NCBI RefSeq assembly: GCF_000243335.1
Contig: NZ_JH597773.1
Location: 2,039,550 to 2,103,549, forward strand
DNA: 64,000 nt
Origin: Leptonema illini DSM 21528
GTDB taxonomy: Bacteria > Spirochaetota > Leptospiria > Leptospirales > Leptonemataceae
Direction: 5' to 3'
Positions 43,588 through 52,645 of this stretch are shown here, piece after piece. How positions within the stretch are numbered: position 1 is the first letter of the stretch; each line of letters begins with the position of its first letter. Both the position numbers and the translations under genes were made by a program. The notes beneath the pieces are model-generated. The model searched no databases and had not been told where the DNA came from. It worked only from the letters and a program-made list of their open reading frames with translations.

Positions 43588-44694
43588 TCACTGCTCTTCT
43601 TCGATACGCTGCTTCTCTTTCTTAAAGAGAGCATACGTAGTTCGCTTTGAGCCATCCATGAATTTAGGACCGCCAGCCTGAAAGGCACGCTGAAAAAGCT
43701 GGTCGGCTTCCTGAACTTCTCCAGCGGCAAATTTTGCGATGGCAAGATTCCAGAATGCAGCGCTTGAAGAACCGCCAGATTCATCTACGGCCATCTCCCA
43801 GGATTTAACGGCCTGCTCCATATCGCCGGCTTCAACCCAGCTGATGCCGTCGGCCAGATACTGCTGCACAAGCTTCTTATCGCCGCCTTTTACGTCGTCA
43901 ACGCCATCTTCGATGGGCAGTTTGAACGTCATCACCTTCGGGGACAGCTTATCGGCGATCTTCTTTGCAGCCTGCTTCAAGGCTCCATCGAAGGCCTGAA
44001 GCTCAGAAGGGCACTCCGGATTGCCTGCCTGGTTCTGAAGCTTGAAGGGCTCTGTCGTTGATGTCGAAACCGAACGCCCGGTTTCAACGTTAACGAGTTT
44101 GCCTTCAACAAATACGGTAAGATAGAGAACTCCCGTCGGGCGCGTAGTCGATTGATTGCTCATCTTCACGTCTCTTCCGTTTGCCGCCATAGCCAGCTGC
44201 AATGCAGCCGAAGCGGCGGCGACGGAATCGGTGACCATCTCAGTCTTACATTCCACACGAGGAAGGGCGGTCATATTGACGAAGAACAGATGATCGACCT
44301 GGAGCTCCTGCCCGATGGAAAGCTGATAGTTCGTAAGGCCGGTCTGCGATCGAGCAAGCTCATTGTATCGAGCATTGCGGCTGTCGACGTCAAGGATGGT
44401 GTAATAGCCGTAGTCTTCAAGGGCGGATTTCATCGATGCGCGAATGGTGTCGGACCATTCTTCGGCAAGGCCGGCTCGCATACTCCGTTGAATCGCTGGA
44501 GGAATCTCCTTGGCGACGACGGCCACACGCTTCTTGCCATCAAGGGTTTGCTTGAGGCGTGTTCCGGCCGTTCCATCGGGGAACTGCGGGAATTTGATCG
44601 GAATTCCCGGCCCGCAGGCCGCCGTCAGAAATAATGCGGAAACTGCGAGGGTGGTGGCCAGTCGGCCAGAACTCTTGATCAAATACGCTGACAT
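43588..44694 (-). CDS. LipL41-like lipoprotein
   Basis: A 368-residue lipoprotein matching leptospiral LipL41 by recognition from memory: VECKTEM, STTRPTGVLYL, VNVETGRSV, NPECPS and LSPKV occur in the same order. The lipobox LTAAC gives Cys27. The last 100 residues look like TPR helices. LipL41 is an abundant surface-associated lipoprotein that forms large complexes. GGAGGAATCA precedes the ATG at 44694. In Leptospira, lep (a small partner needed for LipL41 expression) follows; here only the MITE-like element lies next to it. Confidence 0.85.
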   Translation of the reverse strand: MSAYLIKSSGRLATTLAVSALFLTAACGPGIPIKFPQFPDGTAGTRLKQTLDGKKRVAVVAKEIPPAIQRSMRAGLAEEWSDTIRASMKSALEDYGYYTILDVDSRNARYNELARSQTGLTNYQLSIGQELQVDHLFFVNMTALPRVECKTEMVTDSVAAASAALQLAMAANGRDVKMSNQSTTRPTGVLYLTVFVEGKLVNVETGRSVSTSTTEPFKLQNQAGNPECPSELQAFDGALKQAAKKIADKLSPKVMTFKLPIEDGVDDVKGGDKKLVQQYLADGISWVEAGDMEQAVKSWEMAVDESGGSSSAAFWNLAIAKFAAGEVQEADQLFQRAFQAGGPKFMDGSKRTTYALFKKEKQRIEEEQ

Positions 44695-44767
44695 TGATTC
44701 CTCCATTCATACTGCTCGAAAGCACACGGCTCAAAAGCTAAAAAAACGCTATACTACGCAAGAAAAA

Positions 44768-44810
44768 GTGAACTCTCATTAAGAGACGACGTTCTCGGTC
44801 TTCAGTTCAC
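44768..44810. repeat. Nested inverted repeat between the LipL41 and regulator genes
   Basis: GTGAACT (44768-44774) pairs with AGTTCAC (44804-44810), and inside it GAGA pairs with TCTC around a small loop. It lies downstream of the response-regulator gene and upstream of the LipL41 homologue, so it could be a terminator of the former or an operator of the latter. Confidence 0.4.
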
Positions 44811-44831
44811 GATAAATGTTTGTATTGCCGA

Positions 44832-45251
44832 TCAGTGCGCCTTTTCAATAAATTTTTGTGCGGCGCTGTCAAAAAGTTTCATTCCCAGAAAGAGCGGGTC
44901 TTTTTTCAATACAGAGGTTTTTGGAATCAGGTAGTCGATGCCGATTCCCGAAAGCATAATGCGACTCAAAGTCGTCGCACCGGGAAAGTCAAAGCCGGTG
45001 CTGGCAACGACAACGGTGCCCCGGTAGCCATCTTTATGGATCTTTTTCAGCATGTGGATGCCGGCCATCTGCGATTCCATCGTAATGTCGGTAACGATGA
45101 CGGCGTAGTGCCCTTTGCCGCGCTCCTGAAACAGTCTGTAGCCCTCCGCTCCGTCGCGGGCGCGTTCACTTGTATAGCCCAGCCCTTGAAAATACTCATC
45201 AAGAATCGCCGCATAGCGATCATTATCATCTACAAGAAGAAGCGGTTTCAT
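44832..45251 (-). CDS. Stand-alone response regulator
   Basis: A 139-residue single receiver domain. Asp8/Asp9 (LLVDDNDRY), Asp55 (IVTDITMES), a Ser/Thr in VVVASTGF and the Lys of LIPKTSV are in place, so phosphorylation is expected. There is no output domain. The partner kinase is not adjacent, and the neighbours are a lipoprotein and an ABC exporter. Confidence 0.88.
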   Translation of the reverse strand: MKPLLLVDDNDRYAAILDEYFQGLGYTSERARDGAEGYRLFQERGKGHYAVIVTDITMESQMAGIHMLKKIHKDGYRGTVVVASTGFDFPGATTLSRIMLSGIGIDYLIPKTSVLKKDPLFLGMKLFDSAAQKFIEKAH

Positions 45252-45331
45252 ACCCTCAGTCCTATCAATTTTCGGCTTATTTTTTCGGTGTGGCAGATCT
45301 GTCTGCCCGGTTTTTATCCCGTGCTCGGGTT

Positions 45332-47362
45332 TCAGCGATCCTGCATGGCCTCACGGCTGATCTGCTGTAGCCTTGCATACAGGCCCTCACGCTGCATCAG
45401 ATCGGCATGCGTTCCGCGATCGACGATCGAACCGCCCGAAACGACGAGTATAAGATCGGCTTTTTCAATAGTGGAGAGCCGGTGAGCGATCACAAACGTG
45501 GTTCGATTCCTGAAAAGGCGGTCAAGCGCCTTCTGCACAAGCTGCTCGCTTTCCGTATCAAGGGCCGATGTGGCCTCATCGAGAATGAGGATCTCGGGAT
45601 TATAAAGCAGAGCCCGCGCAATAGAGATGCGCTGACGTTGTCCGCCCGAAAGCATCACGCCGCGCTCGCCGACCACGGTTTCATAGCCTTCGGGAAACCG
45701 CTCAATGAAGTCGTGAGCGCTGGCAAGGCGTGCGGCACGCTCCGCATCCTTTACCGTATAGCCGGGTCGACCGTAGGTGATATTCTCACGGATGGTCCCA
45801 TGAAAGAGAAAGACCTCCTGCTGCACGATGCCGATGCGACTGCGGTGATCGTGTATGCGAGACTCACGAATATCAACTCCGTCGATCAGGATCTGCCCGG
45901 CCGTCGGATCAAAGAAGCGCGCCATCAGGTCCATCATCGTTGACTTACCCGAGCCGCTTTCGCCGACAAGAGCAACCGTCTGCCCGGCCTTTACCGAAAA
46001 CGAAACTCCGTTTAACACCTTTTTATCGGTACCGGGATAGGCAAATTCGACGTCGCGAAACTCGATTCCCTGCGTCATCTTTTGAAGGGGCCGGGGCGCA
46101 GGCGGATCGACGACGTCGGGCTTCGAATCGAGCAGCTCGAAGATGCGCTCTCCGGCCGCCTCGGCCTGCGCAATCTTACCGAACATGCCCGAAAGCTGGA
46201 TGATCGGACGTATAATAAAAAGCAAGGTTAACAGGAAGGCGAAAAATTCGCCGCCCGTAAAGTTTACGCCGTCGATAAAGTAGGCTCCGAGGGCGATGAT
46301 GCCGATCGTCACAAGCGACGACATCAACTCCACGAGATTCGGTCCCATGCGAATATAGAAGAGCTCTTTAAACGATCTCCACGTATAACGCTCGTTCTTA
46401 GCGCGAAACTTCGACGTCATCCAGTCTTCGACGGCGAACGAACGAACCGTACGCACTCCAGAGATGTCTTCCTGTAACACGCCAGAAAGCTCGGCCAGCA
46501 GATCCTGACTGCGTCTTGTCGACTTATTGATTTTACGCGAGAAGAGCGAAACAGGCGAAAGGATGATCGGTACCGTGAGCATCGAGATGAAAAGCAGCTT
46601 ATAGTTCAGATAGACGAGAAGAAGCACATGCGTGAGAATAAAAAAGATATTCGTAATCGCATCGCGCATATTGCTCGATATGACGGCGGCGACAAGCTCC
46701 ACATCGTGGATAATGCGGCTCATCAGGTATCCGGTTTTTTCTTTGTAGAAATTGTTCAGCGGTAGCTCATGCAACCGACTGTAAAGATCGCGACGCAGGT
46801 CACGTATGGCCATGTACCCCGTTCCGGCAATCAGGCGAACGCTCACCAGATGAAAGACAAGACGCAGCAGATAGATAGGAAAGACGACAGTCAGAGCGGT
46901 AAAGATCACCATACGCGGGCTGTAGCCCGATTCGTTGATCTTCAGCTTCCACTTAACGATGGTGATCAGATGAAAACGATCGATGGCCGAAAAACGAGAG
47001 GCCGGCGGATCTTTAAGAGCGTCAAGCACGGCCTTCGACTGCTCTTCGCGGATCTTCTCGGGAACTTCGGGAATGAGATACAGCTTCCAGTCTCGGTCTG
47101 AGAGCTGTTGCCCCGTAAGTTGTTCGGGTAACTCGACCTTATAGAAATGGATGAGAACGGCCTTCTGCAAGAGCTTTCGCTCATGTTTTGAAAGCTGAAT
47201 ATAAAAACGCTCCCCCTGATCGCCAAGGGCGTCAAACAGAGGATAAAAGGCGGTTAGAGAAACGCCGTTTAAGAGAGCGACAAGGAATGCAATACCGAGC
47301 CCCGTAAAGAAACGGGACCGGTACTGCATCGAATAAGAAAGTAGCCGAAAAAAGTGTTTCAA
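45332..47362 (-). CDS. MsbA-type ABC exporter with a large first periplasmic loop
   Basis: A 676-residue half transporter. The membrane domain has six spans. Between the first two lies a hydrophilic insert of about 100 residues (about 45-145: GDQGERFYIQ onward), much longer than in MsbA. The ATPase has Walker A VGESGSGKSTMMDLMA, signature LSGGQRQRISIARALL and Walker B LILDEATSAL. Substrate unknown; lipid A or another envelope lipid is likely by family. It starts with TTG, preceded by GAGG, 7 bases after the ccr stop, so the two may be cotranscribed. Confidence 0.88.
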   Translation of the reverse strand: MKHFFRLLSYSMQYRSRFFTGLGIAFLVALLNGVSLTAFYPLFDALGDQGERFYIQLSKHERKLLQKAVLIHFYKVELPEQLTGQQLSDRDWKLYLIPEVPEKIREEQSKAVLDALKDPPASRFSAIDRFHLITIVKWKLKINESGYSPRMVIFTALTVVFPIYLLRLVFHLVSVRLIAGTGYMAIRDLRRDLYSRLHELPLNNFYKEKTGYLMSRIIHDVELVAAVISSNMRDAITNIFFILTHVLLLVYLNYKLLFISMLTVPIILSPVSLFSRKINKSTRRSQDLLAELSGVLQEDISGVRTVRSFAVEDWMTSKFRAKNERYTWRSFKELFYIRMGPNLVELMSSLVTIGIIALGAYFIDGVNFTGGEFFAFLLTLLFIIRPIIQLSGMFGKIAQAEAAGERIFELLDSKPDVVDPPAPRPLQKMTQGIEFRDVEFAYPGTDKKVLNGVSFSVKAGQTVALVGESGSGKSTMMDLMARFFDPTAGQILIDGVDIRESRIHDHRSRIGIVQQEVFLFHGTIRENITYGRPGYTVKDAERAARLASAHDFIERFPEGYETVVGERGVMLSGGQRQRISIARALLYNPEILILDEATSALDTESEQLVQKALDRLFRNRTTFVIAHRLSTIEKADLILVVSGGSIVDRGTHADLMQREGLYARLQQISREAMQDR

Positions 47363-47369
47363 TGTGACC

Positions 47370-48617
47370 TCAGCTGATGCCGAGTCCTTCTTTCGGAGCG
47401 CCGACGAGAATGGCCATATTGCCGGGCGGATGCTGGTTCTTCATCATCACCTGATGGCATGTTCCCGTCTCTTCGAACTTGTAGGTTCTTGACAGGCAGG
47501 GATCGACCTTCTTTGCAATCACAAGGTCGTTCAGGCCTTTTGAGTTCTCATCATTGGCAAAATGCGAACCCTGCAAACGCTTCTGGCGCATCCACAGATA
47601 ACGCAGGTCGACCGTGGCGTTGAAGCCCGTCGTTCCGGCGCAGATGACGACCATACCGCCCGTCTCGCAGACAAAGGTGGACGTCGGCAGCGTGCTCTCA
47701 CCCGGATGCTCGAAAACGATCGTCGGGTTACGTTTGCCTGTGATCTCCCAGATGGCCGAGCCGAATTTACGAGCTCGCTTCGTCCAATCCACGAATACTT
47801 CGGGTTTGTTGATCTCGCTTGTGAGCGGACCCCAGTGATCGAAGTCCTTTCGATTCAGGACGCCGTCAGCGCCGAGTTTTTTGCAGAATTCCGCCTTGTC
47901 TTTTTCAGAAACGACGGCAACGACGGTCGCGCCGGCGGCTTTTGCGATCTGAATGGCCATGCTTCCAAGGCCGCCCGATCCGCCCCATACAAGGACGACG
48001 TCATCGGATTTCACGTCGTTCGGTTTCCAGTGATGAAGCATTCGATACGCCGTCGCTCCCACGAGCATGTAAGAGGCCGCGGACTCCCAGCTCAGATGCT
48101 TCGGCTTGGGCAGACACTGATGGTCCTGCACCTTTGTAAACTGGGCGAACGATCCCCAGTTGCTTTCGTAGCCCCAGATGATCTGCGAAGGGGCGAACAT
48201 GGGGTCTTTTCCGGCTTTTACATGCGGATCTTCGGCATCCCACATTCCGCAGTGAACGACGACCTCGTCGCCGATCTTTACATTCTTAACATCGGCGCCG
48301 ACGGCATAGACGATACCGGACGCATCGGATCCCCCGATGTGAAAGTCCTCGGGTTCCCCCTTCTTGTTGCGAGCAGCGATGACGTTGACGGGATAGCCAA
48401 GAGCAGCCCATACGTTGTTGTAGTTTACTCCTGCAGCCATAACGCCGACAAGCACGTCTCTGGGCCCGAGCTCCGGAACGGGAATCTGTTCAATCTGGAA
48501 CGCCTTCTCAGGTTCGCCGAATCGTTCCGCACGAATCACCTGTGCATACATCTTCTGAGGCACAACGCCTACCGGTGGTAGTGTGCCAACAGGCACAATT
48601 TCTGGTCTGTCTGACAT
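47370..48617 (-). CDS. ccr: Crotonyl-CoA carboxylase/reductase
   Basis: A 415-residue medium-chain dehydrogenase of the ethylmalonyl-CoA pathway type, which reduces crotonyl-CoA with NADPH and fixes CO2. It keeps [16 protein letters not shown] (Asn of the CO2 pocket), [14 protein letters not shown] (the Glu), the nucleotide loop [18 protein letters not shown] and the GSHFAN histidine. An alternative, acryloyl-CoA reductase-type enzymes, share the fold but not this full set. I take the ATG at 48617; a GTG at 48653 would add 12 residues. No other pathway genes are nearby, and it is transcribed towards the ABC exporter. Confidence 0.9.
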   Translation of the reverse strand: MSDRPEIVPVGTLPPVGVVPQKMYAQVIRAERFGEPEKAFQIEQIPVPELGPRDVLVGVMAAGVNYNNVWAALGYPVNVIAARNKKGEPEDFHIGGSDASGIVYAVGADVKNVKIGDEVVVHCGMWDAEDPHVKAGKDPMFAPSQIIWGYESNWGSFAQFTKVQDHQCLPKPKHLSWESAASYMLVGATAYRMLHHWKPNDVKSDDVVLVWGGSGGLGSMAIQIAKAAGATVVAVVSEKDKAEFCKKLGADGVLNRKDFDHWGPLTSEINKPEVFVDWTKRARKFGSAIWEITGKRNPTIVFEHPGESTLPTSTFVCETGGMVVICAGTTGFNATVDLRYLWMRQKRLQGSHFANDENSKGLNDLVIAKKVDPCLSRTYKFEETGTCHQVMMKNQHPPGNMAILVGAPKEGLGIS

Positions 48618-48795
48618 GAGGGTCACGTTTGTTTTTTTTTCCCTGATTTCCACCCTTTTTCCGTCCCAATAGGGCAGAGATGAGGAGGGTACCCGTCAAT
48701 TCCCGCAGTCATCTCAAAAAAGAAACGATTGACCGGCCCTTTTCGCAAAGCAGTCTCGCAGTAAGCGCCGGCAGCGTGCAATCCAGAACTGAACT

Positions 48796-50247
48796 ATGAG
48801 CGATAAAAAGTACATCCCGTTTGATTTCACTCCTGAGATCATGCAGCAGATCGTCGAGAGCCGCGAGATTCCGGTTCACTTCTACAACAGAGAAGGTCAG
48901 ATTCTCATCTACAAAAAGGTAGACGCCACCGAACAGGAAATCGACCGCCTGTTACGCTTCGTTCAGCTCGGCATCTATTACGACCAGGATGACGGCGAAA
49001 AGCTCGGCATTAAAGAACCGGCCCGCGACGTTCCCGAAGGGCTGACAGATACGAAGCTGCTCACTCAAGAAGTAGCCCGTGATCTTGCCAACGAAACGAA
49101 GGATCTGTTCTCGACTCTGAAACGCACGGCGATCACCTCCGTACAGGCAAGGCGCACAAGCGAACGCCTTTCAAAGGTGTTCCAGGACTTTGAAACGCAG
49201 CCCGATTCCATGACCGGCCTGGTTAACATCATCGAACTCATGAAAGAAGGCGATAACGCCTATGAAGTCGAACTGGCAACGAAGCGCACTGTCGTTGCAA
49301 TGGCCATGAAGACAAGAGGAATGCTGGCGCAGAACTTTCGCGAACAGGCCCGTCATACCGACTCCGTAAACGTGCTCATGATGAGCGCTCTTATGTGCGA
49401 TATCGGTTATGCTAAGATGAAGATGCCTCTTGAATCGAACATTGCGACGAAAGAGATGAACTACATCAAGAATCATCCGATCATGTCGTATCTGCTTCTT
49501 GCACATGAAGGCGCCATCGATCCGCGCATCAAGCGAAACATTCTCGTTCATCACCGCCCCATGCGTGACGGAAACGGAAAAACGAACAACTACCCCGATC
49601 TGCAGTTTATACGGACGAAGCTCACCGAAATCCTCGAACAGTATTCTCGCTTTCCCGAGAAAAAGTCCGTCTGCGACGACATCCGTATGCAGCTCAAGCT
49701 TTTACAGCAGGACATTCCGTACGACGAGGACGCCGCCATCCTCTGCCTGGCGAGCGAATTCGCATCGTTAACCAGTCAGGTTCCCTGGAGAAAGCCTTTC
49801 TCGCCGAGACGCGCGGTGCAGATGATCATCAACAACTCCTTCTTCACGTATCCCGATCGGATCGTGCGGGAGTTCCTTGATTACGTAGCCATCAGCCTCT
49901 GCGATAACCAGAAGATTCTGCGCGAAGGCGATTTCATCGTCATGGCGTCGAGATCGCAAACCGGCCGAACGTTCTTCGAGGTCGGTCAGATCACACACAG
50001 CACGCGTTATCAGAGTCGCCCGGGCATCGACCGCATCGCCACCGTCGATCCCGTCATCGAGACGAGCCCGAAGATTCGCTTCGCTCGCTTCGACCTGAAA
50101 ACGCTCAAGCCCGACCCGCGTTTCGCTCACTTCGAACTTTCGCAGGACGACAGCCGGCATATCGTGTATGCCATTGATCCGAACTACGATGAAGAGCTTT
50201 TTAACGAGCTGATGAAGCTTGTAAAGAACCGCTACAGGGTCCGTTGA
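48796..50247 (+). CDS. Degenerate HD-GYP-like protein
   Basis: A 483-residue protein. The first 110 residues form an N-terminal domain unknown to me, with PFDFTPEIMQQIVES and RLLRFVQLGIYYDQDD; the middle resembles the HD-GYP c-di-GMP phosphodiesterase domain: LMCDIGYAKMKMP, KNHPIMSYLLLAHEG and ILVHHRPMRDGNG. The HD pair reads CD instead of HD, and the usual GYP is GNG. A last domain of about 120 residues follows. It probably binds a nucleotide or is a non-catalytic relative (inference). Its ATG lies 178 bases from the divergent ccr gene. Confidence 0.75.
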   Translation: MSDKKYIPFDFTPEIMQQIVESREIPVHFYNREGQILIYKKVDATEQEIDRLLRFVQLGIYYDQDDGEKLGIKEPARDVPEGLTDTKLLTQEVARDLANETKDLFSTLKRTAITSVQARRTSERLSKVFQDFETQPDSMTGLVNIIELMKEGDNAYEVELATKRTVVAMAMKTRGMLAQNFREQARHTDSVNVLMMSALMCDIGYAKMKMPLESNIATKEMNYIKNHPIMSYLLLAHEGAIDPRIKRNILVHHRPMRDGNGKTNNYPDLQFIRTKLTEILEQYSRFPEKKSVCDDIRMQLKLLQQDIPYDEDAAILCLASEFASLTSQVPWRKPFSPRRAVQMIINNSFFTYPDRIVREFLDYVAISLCDNQKILREGDFIVMASRSQTGRTFFEVGQITHSTRYQSRPGIDRIATVDPVIETSPKIRFARFDLKTLKPDPRFAHFELSQDDSRHIVYAIDPNYDEELFNELMKLVKNRYRVR

Positions 50248-50271
50248 GCCGATTCCAGCTCCGCTTCCTGC

Positions 50272-50300
50272 TTGATTTCAGGGTAGTGCTGAGGCATACT
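50272..50300 (+). promoter_or_regulatory. Possible promoter giving a near-leaderless transcript
   Basis: TTGATT (50272-50277), 17 bases, then CATACT (50295-50300), four of six for both boxes. The ATG at 50311 would lie only about four bases after the expected start of transcription. No ribosome site is visible, which fits a leaderless message. Confidence 0.35.
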
Positions 50301-50310
50301 GTCTCGGTCG

Positions 50311-52584
50311 ATGGATTCTATTCTTCAGAGCCTTCTTGACGATCGCCGGGCCGGACTGCATACGGACGCAGACGGGCGGCGTTTCTTTCGCCAGAGGCGA
50401 GTCCGCTTTGAGACGATCGAGTTTTCGGCCTCAGACCTCTTGCGCTCCGGCTGGGACCGTTTTCCTGACCCGCTCCAGCCTCCTCCACGTTCAGGCAAAG
50501 AGCCCGACCCGGCCGAGCTGCGACGCTACGCCGAGGCGGCCTCAAAACGGTTTCTTGCACTCTGGTATCGCTGTATCGACGTTCTTGTTGCGCGAAGTCT
50601 GTTCGGCAGAGACCGCCGCATCTTTCGCATTCCTTTCTTTCGCGGAAGTATGTTTATGGACACGGGCATCGCCGAAGACGTCGAGTTATCCGCCGTCGAT
50701 ACGGAACTGCATAAACGAATAGTGGCGGATTACCGAGAAGGCAACGTCCCGGCCGTTTACCGGATCTTCACGCTCAGCTCTTATCTTGAAGGACTGACCG
50801 ACGATCTGCGCGAGGCGCTCTCTCCGCTGCACGGATTCTGGCAGAAAGAAGAAGAAAGGGAAGAGCTTCTATCTCAAATCGATCGACTCGCTTCTGTAAT
50901 AGAAGAAAAGCTGCAGAGCGAACCGATGTTACGCCTCAGAGAATCTCTCGACGACCGATGCAGAACGTTACTCGCAGAAATGAAAACTCGCATTCGGCAG
51001 GTCGAATCGCCGACGATCCGGCAGGCCATTCATCAGCTACAAACGGGAATTCAGTTAAACATGAGCCTGCGACGGGAGATCCTCTCCCTTACGATGAATA
51101 CAACTCCAACCGCCGACATAGATCTACTGGATCTTCTCGATTTAATAGAGCTGCCCTCTCGTATGGAGCGCATCGTGCGCAGAGTCTGCTTCTATGAAAG
51201 CCGCCGATTACACGAAGCCCTTCGTCTTCTGCGCTTGAAAAGCCGTTCGACAGAGCGACTGAAGGCGGCGATCGAGCGATACAACGCGGCGAGAAGAGAA
51301 CTTGACGGTTACGTCCGATCGATAGAAGAACGACGTCTCCTGCCCCGACTTGACGCCTTCAGCAGAGAAAGCGGTGATGCCAGTGCCGATGAAGAATCAT
51401 CAAGGATTCTACGCCGCCTCTATGCCATTCCCGAAAGGCTGGTAGCTCTGAATGATGAATTGATCGATCTTTACAGACACTGGTCGGGCGACGTCAGTCC
51501 TCTGCCCTTCGAAGCCGACGAGCGTTATCCGCCATCTGAGCTGCCGCCGCAATGGAATCCTATTCGCGATGAAGCTACCGTACTTACGGCGGCAAGAGAT
51601 ATTCTCGTCGATCGATTACGCCCTGTGCGCCAGACGGCAAACGACTATTCGCTTCGGCCCGAACACCGTCACGGCATTCTCACCTTGAATCCCGTTCTGC
51701 GTCTCTGGAAAGAACGTAGCTCCTTTTTTATCGAGCGATCCTCTGACAGTCCCTCCGATCGGACGCCCACTCTGCCGTCGCTCTGCTTGCGCCAGATCAA
51801 CACGGCCGACGTCGTAGAGTTGCTCATCGACCTCGCCTCCCTTGTAGACGTTGAGATAGCATCACGCGAGCTTACCGGAGGTCGCATTCTTAAAGAGAAA
51901 TATGGCAGACGTGACCTCACAAGTTTACGCTTCTTTCTCATTCCGGGCTCCTGCTTTCCCATTCGCGAGATCGCCCGCGAAGATTTCCCGGAATATCGCA
52001 ATCGTGTGATCGGCGATCGGCGACGTCCTGACGAGCTGGGCGTACAGACCGACGAAGAAAACGGAGTGCTTACCGGCGCCTGGTACCGCAAACAGACGCA
52101 TTCCCTCTACTATCCTGTTGGTGCGGATAACGCCGCCCTCTTGCGTCTGATCTATACGGCAGGACGAACCGATACGGTACCGGCCTTCTTCTTCGCTCTC
52201 GGTCAGTTCGTTCACGATTGTATGCCCGACTCCCTGATCTACTATCGAACCGGCGAGCGAACGTTCCGGGAGGTCGTCGAAGATTTCTACGTTTTTGAAG
52301 ACCGCATTCGTAAAAACAGAGATGAAAAAACCGGGCGCCGACGCAAAGACAACTCGAGGCCTGCCGTACGATTCCTGTTTGCCGTTCAATATGCGAGATA
52401 CATAACCGAAGCCCTGACCGCTTCAAGCCAGGGTGCCTCTCGCCACCAACCGACAGAGGATTGGTTCGCAAAGCATACGCGCATTCCTCTGCTTAACCGA
52501 TCGGATCGTTCCGACATCCGCTCCCTGCGCGAAAAGGCCCGCCGGCTCATCGAAGAGCGATCGGCGGGCCATACGCGTAGATAA
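50311..52584 (+). CDS. Large cytoplasmic protein of unknown function
   Basis: I do not recognise this 757-residue protein. There is no signal peptide and no membrane span. It is highly charged, with Arg near one residue in eight. Residues about 170-350 are long amphipathic helices that look like coiled coil (EEREELLSQIDRLASVIEE). The rest is mixed alpha/beta with FFLIPGSCFPIREIAREDFP and RFLFAVQYARYITEAL as hydrophobic cores. No P-loop, HD or nuclease motif could be found. It stands alone, with a possible promoter directly ahead, and converges on the CoA-transferase gene. Confidence 0.8.
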   Translation: MDSILQSLLDDRRAGLHTDADGRRFFRQRRVRFETIEFSASDLLRSGWDRFPDPLQPPPRSGKEPDPAELRRYAEAASKRFLALWYRCIDVLVARSLFGRDRRIFRIPFFRGSMFMDTGIAEDVELSAVDTELHKRIVADYREGNVPAVYRIFTLSSYLEGLTDDLREALSPLHGFWQKEEEREELLSQIDRLASVIEEKLQSEPMLRLRESLDDRCRTLLAEMKTRIRQVESPTIRQAIHQLQTGIQLNMSLRREILSLTMNTTPTADIDLLDLLDLIELPSRMERIVRRVCFYESRRLHEALRLLRLKSRSTERLKAAIERYNAARRELDGYVRSIEERRLLPRLDAFSRESGDASADEESSRILRRLYAIPERLVALNDELIDLYRHWSGDVSPLPFEADERYPPSELPPQWNPIRDEATVLTAARDILVDRLRPVRQTANDYSLRPEHRHGILTLNPVLRLWKERSSFFIERSSDSPSDRTPTLPSLCLRQINTADVVELLIDLASLVDVEIASRELTGGRILKEKYGRRDLTSLRFFLIPGSCFPIREIAREDFPEYRNRVIGDRRRPDELGVQTDEENGVLTGAWYRKQTHSLYYPVGADNAALLRLIYTAGRTDTVPAFFFALGQFVHDCMPDSLIYYRTGERTFREVVEDFYVFEDRIRKNRDEKTGRRRKDNSRPAVRFLFAVQYARYITEALTASSQGASRHQPTEDWFAKHTRIPLLNRSDRSDIRSLREKARRLIEERSAGHTRR

Positions 52585-52645
52585 CCCGCTCGTCGGATCG
52601 GGAGATCATTAACAGTCCCCGAAACCGCGGATTAGCTTAACAGAA

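Noticed and set aside
47562-48581. A 339-residue plus-strand frame across ccr
   Set aside because: It is opposite a highly conserved enzyme and has no domain or ribosome site.
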